From: DASRHG01 sp035650655
GTDB taxonomy: Bacteria > Desulfobacterota > Binatia > DP-6
Direction: 5' to 3'
Length of the DNA: 11,519 bases
Assembly (NCBI GenBank): GCA_035650655.1
Contig: DASRHG010000182.1
Span: 1 to 11,519, forward strand
Position numbers and translations under genes: made by a program. The notes under the pieces are model-generated. The model saw only the letters and a program-made list of their open reading frames with translations, was not told the origin of the DNA and ran no database searches. Positions 6,419 to 11,519 of the stretch are shown one piece after another. Numbering within the stretch: position 1 is the stretch's first letter; the number at the start of each line of letters is the position of its first letter.

Positions 6419-6443
6419 CAGCGCGCGCCGCGGCGCGTAACAA
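6415..6443 (+). promoter_or_regulatory. Promoter of the pyr operon
   Basis: A perfect TTGACA (6415-6420) overlaps the usp stop codon. After exactly 17 bases comes TAACAA (6438-6443, 3/6 to the -10 consensus). Transcription would begin near 6450 and give a leader of about 170 bases before pyrR. The 17-base spacer contains a 14-bp palindrome (6424-6437). Confidence 0.65.
6423..6436. repeat. 14-bp GC repeat with 12-bp palindrome, copy 2, inside the pyr promoter spacer
   Basis: This GCGCGCCGCGGCGC is identical to the copy at 5927-5940. The palindrome grows to 14 bp here (6424-6437) and occupies nearly the whole -35/-10 spacer. It could be an operator or a hairpin ending the usp transcript. There is no T-run. 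Confidence 0.4.
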
Positions 6444-6468
6444 GAGCGGCACACCCAGCATCCCGATC

Positions 6469-6503
6469 ACCTTTTAACTTGACCCTGCGAGGTCAGGAAA
6501 GGT
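6469..6503 (+). promoter_or_regulatory. PyrR-binding RNA hairpin (PyrR element) in the pyr leader
   Basis: The upper stem is TGACC (6480-6484) paired with GGTCA (6491-6495). It closes the hexaloop CTGCGA (6485-6490), which fits the CNGNGA hexaloop known for PyrR-binding loops of Bacillus pyr leaders. An asymmetric internal loop (6475-6479 against 6496-6497) separates it from a lower stem ACCTTT (6469-6474) / AAAGGT (6498-6503). Hexaloop, purine-rich 3' side and placement just before pyrR together make the call. The 3' strand, GGAAAGG (6496-6502), is also the ribosome-binding site of the leader ORF at 6509. PyrR bound to UMP would lock it, and lack of UMP would free it. Confidence 0.85.
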
Positions 6504-6508
6504 CGAGC

Positions 6509-6622
6509 ATGGCAGTCCTCGGCAAGCGGGTCCGCGCCCCGCGCGCCCCGCGCGAAATTCGAGCCTCCCGGCAGACGCCGCGGAGGCTTTTTCATGCCGT
6601 TCGGCGGCGGGAGCGCGCGTGA
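6509..6622 (+). CDS. Predicted pyr leader peptide (37 residues), spanning the attenuator and coupled to pyrR
   Basis: ATG6509 follows GGAAAGG (6496-6502) at 6 bases. The frame reads 37 codons and stops with TGA 6620-6622, which overlaps the pyrR ATG as TGATG. The product begins MAVLGKRVRAP and is basic: 12 of 37 residues are Arg, with an in-frame APR-APR duplication at 10-15. It resembles no protein I know and probably acts through its translation rather than its product. The terminator at 6562-6592 lies wholly within the ORF, so ribosomes reading it would block the hairpin, while PyrR on the upstream element would hide its ribosome-binding site. E. coli pyrBI uses a comparable leader that runs through its attenuator, but without PyrR. 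Coding status is inferred from layout. Confidence 0.6.
   Translation: MAVLGKRVRAPRAPREIRASRQTPRRLFHAVRRRERA
6533..6553 (+). repeat. 9-bp tandem duplication in the leader ORF
   Basis: GCCCCGCGC occurs twice head to tail (6536-6544 and 6545-6553), with the periodicity reaching back to 6533. It duplicates exactly three codons (Ala-Pro-Arg), so it keeps the leader frame. Confidence 0.6.
6562..6592 (+). terminator. Intrinsic terminator (attenuator) upstream of pyrR
   Basis: GCCTCCCGGC (6563-6572) pairs with GCCGCGGAGGC (6577-6587) around AGAC, with a single bulged C and an outer A-T pair. TTTTT (6588-6592) follows immediately. It is the only stem-plus-T-run I find in the window and lies between the PyrR element and pyrR, the expected site for attenuation of the operon. 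Confidence 0.85.
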
Positions 6623-7173
6623 TGCAGAACGGCACCCGGCAGGTGATGGACGGGGTGGCGATCCAGCGCGCGCTCGTCCGCATCGCGCACGAGATCCTCG
6701 AGCACCACAAGACGACGGAGGAGCTCGCGCTCATCGGGATCCGCTCCCGCGGCGTCCACCTGGCGGAGCGGATCCGCCGCGCCATGAAGGACATCGAGGG
6801 CGGTTCGCTGGTGCCCTTCGGCGTCGTCGACATCACGCTCTACCGCGACGACCTCGACCGCGGGCTCCAGAACCCGGCCGTGCAGGGCACGGACATCCCG
6901 TTCGCGGTCGACGGCAAGCGCATCCTCCTCGTCGACGACGTGCTCTTCACCGGGCGCACGATCCGCGCGGCGATGGACGCGCTCGTCGACTTCGGCCGGC
7001 CGAAGTCGATCGAGCTCGCCGTGCTGGTCGACCGCGGACACCGCGAGCTGCCGATCCGCCCCGACTACGTCGGGAAGAACCTGCCGACGTCGCTCCGCGA
7101 GCGGGTGCACGTTCGGCTCGCCGAGGCCGACGGGCTGGACGAGGTCGTGATCGAACCCGCGGGTGACCGATGA
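6622..7173 (+). CDS. pyrR: PyrR: pyr operon RNA-binding attenuator / uracil phosphoribosyltransferase
   Basis: This 183-residue protein is full length. PyrR binds pyr leader RNA when loaded with UMP, reducing expression, and in many bacteria also makes UMP from uracil and PRPP. Visible hallmarks are the N-terminal VMDGVAIQRALVRIAHEILE, IGIRSRG (38-44), VDITLYRDDL (69-78), the PRPP loop ILLVDDVLFTGRT (101-113) and the PyrR-specific RGHRELPIRPDYVGKNLPTS (138-157). This last motif separates it from Upp and other phosphoribosyltransferases. ATG6622 overlaps the leader stop as TGATG, with a weak GGGAG (6609-6613) ahead, so translation may depend partly on leader readthrough. It heads the pyrR-pyrB-pyrC-carA-carB operon, so control is autogenous. 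Confidence 0.96.
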   Translation: MQNGTRQVMDGVAIQRALVRIAHEILEHHKTTEELALIGIRSRGVHLAERIRRAMKDIEGGSLVPFGVVDITLYRDDLDRGLQNPAVQGTDIPFAVDGKRILLVDDVLFTGRTIRAAMDALVDFGRPKSIELAVLVDRGHRELPIRPDYVGKNLPTSLRERVHVRLAEADGLDEVVIEPAGDR

Positions 7174-7177
7174 CGAG

Positions 7178-7182
7178 GGAGG
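7178..7182 (+). promoter_or_regulatory. Ribosome-binding site that sets the pyrB start
   Basis: GGAGG lies 5 bases before ATG7188. An in-frame ATG at 7170 that overlaps the pyrR stop (ATGA) lacks a good Shine-Dalgarno, so 7188 is preferred. The six-residue difference is not certain. Confidence 0.65.
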
Positions 7183-7187
7183 TGAGC

Positions 7188-8186
7188 ATGGCGTTCACGC
7201 AGCGTCACCTGCTGGGCCTCGAGGGCGTGCCGGCACCGGAGATCATCGCGATCCTCGATACCGCGGCCTCCTTCAAGGAGATCTCGGAGCGCGACATCAA
7301 GAAGGTCCCGACCCTCCGCGGCAAGACCGTCATCAACCTCTTCTACGAGCCGAGCACGCGGACGCGCACCTCCTTCGAGATCGCCGCCAAGCGCCTCTCC
7401 GCCGACACGATCAACATCACCGCGTCCGCGTCGAGCGCGACGAAGGGGGAGACGCTGACGGACACGGCACGGAACCTGGAAGCGATGCGCCCCGACGCGA
7501 TCGTCATCCGCCACCCGTCCTCGGGCGCCGCGCACCTCCTCGCGCGCCACGCCTCCTGCCCGATCCTGAACGCGGGCGACGGCTGTCACGAGCACCCGAC
7601 GCAGGCGCTCCTCGACCTCCTGACGATCCGCGAGCACCGCGGCGACATCGCGGGGCTCACCGTGGCGATCGTCGGCGACGTGCTCCACAGCCGCGTCGCG
7701 CGCTCGAACCTCCACGCGCTCCGCGCGCTCGGCGCGACGGTCCGGCTGGTCGGGCCGCCGACGCTCCTCCCGAAGGAGACCGCGGCGCTCGGCGCCGAGG
7801 TGCACCATCGGCTCGAAGACGGCGTGCGCGACGCCGACGTCGTCATGATGCTCCGCATCCAGCGCGAGCGGCAGGGCGCGAACTACTTCCCGAGCCTCGA
7901 CGAGTACTCGCAGTACTACTGCCTCACCGAGGAGGCGGTCCGGCTCGCCAAGCCGCAGGTGATCATCCTCCACCCGGGGCCGCTCAACCGCGGCCTCGAG
8001 ATCTCGAGCGCCGTCGCCGACGGGCCGTACTCCGTCATCATGGACCAGGTGACGAACGGGGTCGCGGTCCGCATGGCGCTCCTCTACCTCCTCATCGCGC
8101 GGAGCAAGAGCGAAGGCGCGAGCGAGGCGGCGGCGGACGCCGAGCCCGTCGCCGAGCCGGCGCGACGGACGGGCGCGCGCGCGTGA
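7188..8186 (+). CDS. pyrB: Aspartate carbamoyltransferase, catalytic subunit
   Basis: This protein of 332 residues condenses carbamoyl phosphate with aspartate to carbamoyl aspartate, the committed pyrimidine step. The carbamoyl-phosphate site FYEPSTRTRTSFE (52-64), loop Lys86 in SSATKGE, HEHPTQALLDLLT (135-147), GDVLHSRVARSN (163-174), RIQRER (223-228) and HPGPLNRGLEI (262-272) are all present. Residues after about 305 form an alanine/glutamate/arginine tail beyond the usual end. No pyrI regulatory subunit gene follows. pyrC overlaps its stop as GTGA, which recalls lineages in which PyrB assembles with a PyrC partner; that assembly is inference. It shares the pyr leader control. The alternative start at 7170 would add six residues. 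Confidence 0.96.
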   Translation: MAFTQRHLLGLEGVPAPEIIAILDTAASFKEISERDIKKVPTLRGKTVINLFYEPSTRTRTSFEIAAKRLSADTINITASASSATKGETLTDTARNLEAMRPDAIVIRHPSSGAAHLLARHASCPILNAGDGCHEHPTQALLDLLTIREHRGDIAGLTVAIVGDVLHSRVARSNLHALRALGATVRLVGPPTLLPKETAALGAEVHHRLEDGVRDADVVMMLRIQRERQGANYFPSLDEYSQYYCLTEEAVRLAKPQVIILHPGPLNRGLEISSAVADGPYSVIMDQVTNGVAVRMALLYLLIARSKSEGASEAAADAEPVAEPARRTGARA

Positions 8187-9499
8187 GCGAGCGCCTCCTG
8201 ATCGCGGGCGGCACGGTGGTCGACCCGGCCGCCGGCACGGCCCGGCCCGGCGACGTCCGCGTCGAGGACGGGTGCGTCGTCGAGGTGCTGCCGCCGGGGA
8301 CGGCGCGTGCCGACGGCGCGACGCTCGTCGACGCGCGCGGCCTCCTCGTCCTCCCCGGCCTCGTCGACATGCACGTCCACCTCCGCGAGCCGGGGTACGA
8401 GTACAAGGAGACGATCGCGACGGGGGTCGCGGCGGCGCTCGCCGGCGGCTTCACGTCGCTCGCCTGCATGGCGAACACGAACCCGGTGAACGACAGCGCC
8501 GCCGTCACGCAGTACATCCTCGACCGCGCGAAGGTCGCGAACGGCGCGCACGTCTACCCGATCGGCGCGCTGTCCGTCGGCCTCGCCGGCGAGCGCCTCG
8601 CCGAGATCGGCGAGATGCACCGCGCGGGCATCGTCGCCGTCTCCGACGACGGCCAGCCCGTCATGGATGCGGGGCTCATGCGGCGCGCGCTCGAGTACAC
8701 GCGGCTCTTCGATCTGCCCGTGATCGCGCACGAGGAGGACCGCCACCTGGCCGACGGCGGCTGCATGAACGAGGGCGTCACGTCGCTCCGCCTGGGGCTC
8801 CGCGGCGTTCCGGCCGCAGCGGAGGAGGTGATGATCGCGCGCGACATCGCGCTCGCCCGGCTGACGGGCGGGCGGCTCCACGTCGCGCACGTGAGCACGG
8901 CGGGCGGCGCGGCGCTCGTCCGCGACGCGAAGGCGCGCGGCCTCCGCGTGACGGCCGAGGTGACGCCGCACCATCTCTTCCTCACCGAGGAGGCCGTCTC
9001 GGGCTATGGAACGAATGCGAAGGTGGCGCCGCCGCTCCGCACCCCGGCCGACGTGGCGGCGCTCCGCGCCGCGCTCGCCGACGGCACGATCGACGCCATC
9101 GCGACCGACCACGCGCCGCACCACGAGGACGAGAAGGCGGTCGAGTTCGAGCACGCGGCGAACGGCGTCGTCGGCCTCGAGACGGCGCTTCCGCTGGCGC
9201 TCCGGCTCGTCGCCGAGGGCGTGTGCGACCTTCCGACCGTGGTCGCGCGCCTGACGGTCGGCCCCGCGGGGATCCTCGGCCTGCCGGCGGGCACGCTCGC
9301 GCCCGGGGCGCCGGCGGATCTCGTCCTCGTCGATCGCGACCGGAAGTGGCGCGTCGAGGCGCGGAAGTTCCGCTCGAAGAGCCGGAACACGCCCTTCGAG
9401 GGCTGGGAGATGACCGGGCGCGCGGTCGCGACCTTCGTCGGCGGCCGGCTCGTGTGCGACGATCGGCCCGCGGCGGCGGCGCTCCGGAGCGCGTCGTGA
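8183..9499 (+). CDS. pyrC: Dihydroorotase, class I type
   Basis: This zinc amidohydrolase of 438 residues cyclises carbamoyl aspartate to dihydroorotate. Metal and active-site motifs are DMHVHLREPG (62-71, His64 and His66), the NTNP motif at about 98-101, VSDDG with Asp155/156 in place of the bridging lysine of class II, IAHEED (His183), HVAHVST (His236) and ATDHAPH (Asp309). These make it catalytically intact, unlike the PyrC-like pseudo-dihydroorotases that accompany PyrB in some bacteria. The start is the GTG at 8183, which overlaps the pyrB stop as GTGA. The protein opens MSERLLIAGGTVVDP and has no clear Shine-Dalgarno, so translation probably reinitiates from pyrB. The carA start overlaps its stop the same way. 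Confidence 0.95.
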   Translation: MSERLLIAGGTVVDPAAGTARPGDVRVEDGCVVEVLPPGTARADGATLVDARGLLVLPGLVDMHVHLREPGYEYKETIATGVAAALAGGFTSLACMANTNPVNDSAAVTQYILDRAKVANGAHVYPIGALSVGLAGERLAEIGEMHRAGIVAVSDDGQPVMDAGLMRRALEYTRLFDLPVIAHEEDRHLADGGCMNEGVTSLRLGLRGVPAAAEEVMIARDIALARLTGGRLHVAHVSTAGGAALVRDAKARGLRVTAEVTPHHLFLTEEAVSGYGTNAKVAPPLRTPADVAALRAALADGTIDAIATDHAPHHEDEKAVEFEHAANGVVGLETALPLALRLVAEGVCDLPTVVARLTVGPAGILGLPAGTLAPGAPADLVLVDRDRKWRVEARKFRSKSRNTPFEGWEMTGRAVATFVGGRLVCDDRPAAAALRSAS

Positions 9500-10647
9500 G
9501 CGAGCGGCCCGCGATCCTGGCCCTCGCCGACGGCACCGTCTTCCGCGGCCGCGCCTTCGGCGCGGTCGGCGAGGCGACGGGCGAGGTCGTCTTCAACACG
9601 AGCATGACGGGCTACCAGGAGATCCTGACCGACCCGTCCTACGAGGGGCAGCTCGTCGCGATGACGTATCCCGAGATCGGGAACGTCGGCGTGAACCGCG
9701 AGGACGTCGAGTCGAAGCGCCCGTACGTCCGCGGCTTCATCGTGCGCGAGTACCGCGAGGCGCCGTCCTCGTGGCGCGCGGAGCAGAGCCTCGGCGCGTA
9801 CCTCGCCGCCGCGGGCATCCCCGGGATCGAGGGCATCGACACGCGGGCGCTCGTCCGCCACCTCCGCGACCACGGCTCGCAGGAGGCCGTGCTGTCGAGC
9901 ACGGACCTCGACGCCGAGCGGCTCGTCCGGAAGGCGAAGGCCGCGCCGAGCATGGTGGGGCAGGACCTGGCGAGCGTCGTCACCTGCCAGGCGGCGTACG
10001 ACTGGACCGAGGGGCCGTGGAAGCTCGGCGGCGGGTTCACGACCGCGGAGGAGGCGGCGGCGCGACGCGGCGGGAGGACGTTCCGGGTCGTCGCGTACGA
10101 CTACGGGATCAAGTTCAACATCCTGCGGAACCTCGTCGGCATGGGCTGCCGCGTCCGCGTCGTGCCGGCGCACACGCCGGCGTCGGAGGTGCTCGCGCTC
10201 GATCCCGACGGTGTATTCCTCTCGAACGGTCCCGGCGATCCCGATGCGGTCAAGGGCGCGCCGGAGAACGTGGCCGCGATCCTCGGCAAGGTGCCCGTGT
10301 TCAGCATCTGCCTCGGCCACCAGATCCTCGGGCTCGCGCTCGGCGGGAAGACCTACAAGCTCAAGTTCGGGCACCACGGCGCAAACCAGCCGGTGCAGGA
10401 CCTGACGACGGGGAAGGTCGAGATCACGGCGCAGAACCACGGCTTCGCGGTCGACGTGGAGTCGCTCGAGGGCCGCGGCGAGCTGACGCACGTCAACCTG
10501 AACGACCGCACCGTCGAGGGCCTCCGCGTGAAGGGGCAGCCCACCTTCTCCGTGCAGTACCACCCCGAGGCGTCGCCCGGGCCGCACGACGCGAACTATC
10601 TCTTCCGCCGGTTCGTGGAGCTGATGGAAGGACGCGGGGTGGCTTGA
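9496..10647 (+). CDS. carA: Carbamoyl-phosphate synthase small (glutaminase) subunit
   Basis: This 383-residue protein hydrolyses glutamine and channels ammonia to CarB. The N-terminal CarA domain contains GEVVFNTSMTGYQEILTDPSY (from about 29), IGNVG and GIDTRALVRHLR (113-124). The C-terminal class I amidotransferase domain starts near VVAYDYGIKFNILRNL and contains FLSNGPGDP (241-249), nucleophile Cys272 in ICLGHQ, and the His356/Glu358 pair in QYHPEAS. The catalytic triad is therefore intact. GTG9496 overlaps the pyrC stop as GTGA, with GGAG (9486-9489) ahead. carB begins 3 bases after its stop. As carbamoyl phosphate also feeds arginine synthesis, placement under pyrimidine control means arginine needs could conflict. 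Confidence 0.97.
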   Translation: MSERPAILALADGTVFRGRAFGAVGEATGEVVFNTSMTGYQEILTDPSYEGQLVAMTYPEIGNVGVNREDVESKRPYVRGFIVREYREAPSSWRAEQSLGAYLAAAGIPGIEGIDTRALVRHLRDHGSQEAVLSSTDLDAERLVRKAKAAPSMVGQDLASVVTCQAAYDWTEGPWKLGGGFTTAEEAAARRGGRTFRVVAYDYGIKFNILRNLVGMGCRVRVVPAHTPASEVLALDPDGVFLSNGPGDPDAVKGAPENVAAILGKVPVFSICLGHQILGLALGGKTYKLKFGHHGANQPVQDLTTGKVEITAQNHGFAVDVESLEGRGELTHVNLNDRTVEGLRVKGQPTFSVQYHPEASPGPHDANYLFRRFVELMEGRGVA

Positions 10648-10650
10648 GCG

Positions 10651-11519
10651 ATGCCGAAGCGCACCGACCTCCGCTCGATCCTCCTGATCGGCTCCGGCCC
10701 GATCGTCATCGGGCAGGCCTGCGAGTTCGACTACTCCGGCACCCAGGCCTGCAAGGCGCTCCGCGAGGAGGGCTACCGGATCGTCCTCGTCAACTCGAAC
10801 CCGGCGACGATCATGACGGATCCCGAGTTCGCCGACCGCACCTACATCGAGCCGATGACGGTCGACGTCCTGGAGCGGATCGTCGCAGCCGAGCGCCCGG
10901 ACGCCATCCTGCCGACGATCGGCGGGCAGACGGGGCTCAACCTGGCGCTCGACCTCGACGACGCAGGAGTGCTGAAGAGGTACGGCGTCGAGCTGATCGG
11001 CGCGAAGGTCGACGCGATCAAGCGCGCCGAGGACCGCGACCTCTTCAAGGCGACGATCCGCTCGATCGGCCTCGACCTCCCGCGGAGCGGCGTCGCCCAC
11101 ACGCTCGAGGAGGCGGAGCAGCTCCGCAAGGCGATCGGTCTCCCCGTGATCATCCGCCCGTCGCGGACGCTCGGCGGCACGGGTGGCAACTTCGCGGCGA
11201 CGGAGGAGGAGTTCCGCGCGCGCGTCGCCTGGGGCCTCGAGATGTCACCCATCAGCGAGGTGCTGATCGAGGAGTCGATCGCCGGGTGGAAGGAGTTCGA
11301 GCTCGAGGTGATGCGCGACGGGAAGGACAACGTCGTCATCGTCTGCTCGATCGAGAACTTCGACCCGATGGGCATCCACACCGGCGACTCGATCACGGTG
11401 GCGCCCGCGCAGACGCTCACCGACAAGGAGTACCAGGTGATGCGCGACAGCTCGGTCGCCATCATCCGGGCGATCGGGGTCGAGACCGGGGGCTCGAACA
11501 TCCAGTTCGCGGTCGATCC
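10651..11519 (+). CDS. carB: Carbamoyl-phosphate synthase large subunit, N-terminal part (cut by window edge)
   Basis: Only the first 289 codons of an expected roughly 1,070 are present, and the frame is open to the right edge. They cover the pre-ATP-grasp domain (ILLIGSGPIVIGQACEFDYS, 10-29; NSNPATIMTDPE, 48-59; PTIGGQTGLN, 88-97) and most of the first ATP-grasp domain, which makes carboxyphosphate. Arg129, Arg169 in IIRPS and Glu215 in KEFELEV fall at the E. coli CarB numbering, as does IENFDPMGIHTGDSITVAPAQTL. The glycine-rich loop reads SRTLGGTGGNF (171-181) where E. coli has SFTMGGSGGGI, so Arg172 and Asn180 are unusual. The start ATG10651 lies 3 bases after the carA stop. Confidence 0.96.
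   Translation, partial: MPKRTDLRSILLIGSGPIVIGQACEFDYSGTQACKALREEGYRIVLVNSNPATIMTDPEFADRTYIEPMTVDVLERIVAAERPDAILPTIGGQTGLNLALDLDDAGVLKRYGVELIGAKVDAIKRAEDRDLFKATIRSIGLDLPRSGVAHTLEEAEQLRKAIGLPVIIRPSRTLGGTGGNFAATEEEFRARVAWGLEMSPISEVLIEESIAGWKEFELEVMRDGKDNVVIVCSIENFDPMGIHTGDSITVAPAQTLTDKEYQVMRDSSVAIIRAIGVETGGSNIQFAVD

Noticed and set aside
6479..6484. TTGACC as another -35 box
   Set aside because: No -10-like sequence at the proper distance; these bases form the PyrR hairpin upper stem.
6594..7166. ORF starting at ATG6594 overlapping pyrR in another frame
   Set aside because: It is an out-of-frame shadow of pyrR; its ATG directly follows the terminator T-run and has no ribosome-binding site.
9004..11100. 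698-codon minus-strand frame opposite pyrC, carA and carB
   Set aside because: Antisense shadow of three well-supported genes; composition is charged and motif-free.
1..11519. Mobile element, phage, CRISPR, tRNA or defence system
   Set aside because: No transposase/integrase motifs, no regularly spaced repeats, no tRNA-like cloverleaf noticed; all genes are housekeeping and composition is even.

Overview
The window is a very GC-rich (about 70% by eye), densely packed bacterial chromosome segment. It carries ordinary housekeeping genes plus the start of a de novo pyrimidine operon. I see no transposase, integrase, phage gene, tRNA, rRNA or CRISPR array. The GC content, the Gram-negative style NlpD-like lipoprotein, the UdgX-type uracil-DNA glycosylase and the PyrR-controlled pyr operon would fit a GC-rich soil or sediment lineage (for example Rokubacteria/NC10-like or deltaproteobacterial groups). 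That placement is inference, not something the sequence proves.

Layout, left to right. (1) Positions 1-2529, + strand: a 5'-truncated LysM/M23 (NlpD-like) envelope protein, apt, a CDF cation-efflux transporter and a small VOC-fold protein. They are joined by a 4-base ATGA overlap and by Shine-Dalgarno sequences that overlap the previous stop codon, so they form one probable operon. (2) Positions 2530-2752: a spacer with one hairpin. (3) Positions 2753-5145: fumC and an SppA-type signal peptide peptidase, overlapping by ATGA. (4) A long imperfect inverted repeat separates sppA from the convergent udgX. udgX is the only minus-strand gene and is divergent from a universal stress protein (usp) gene. 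The 115-base udgX-usp spacer holds a possible usp promoter, inverted repeats and a G-quadruplex motif. (5) Positions 6415 to the right edge: pyr promoter, leader, pyrR, pyrB, pyrC, carA and the 5' third or less of carB. The pyrB/pyrC and pyrC/carA junctions are GTGA overlaps.

The pyr genes give carbamoyl phosphate synthetase (CarA/CarB), aspartate carbamoyltransferase (PyrB) and dihydroorotase (PyrC), the first three steps to UMP. PyrR would regulate them by binding the leader RNA. Apt upstream salvages adenine and also uses PRPP.

The most interesting region is the leader at 6415-6622. It holds a perfect -35 box at optimal spacing, a hairpin matching the PyrR-binding loop (hexaloop CTGCGA, fitting CNGNGA), an undescribed 37-codon ORF whose ribosome-binding site lies inside that hairpin, and a strong intrinsic terminator wholly inside this ORF. 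The ORF stop overlaps the pyrR start as TGATG. This suggests a composite switch: UMP-bound PyrR hides the leader ORF's ribosome-binding site, the leader goes untranslated, the terminator forms and the operon is shut off. When PyrR is off, translating ribosomes would disrupt the terminator and feed into pyrR.
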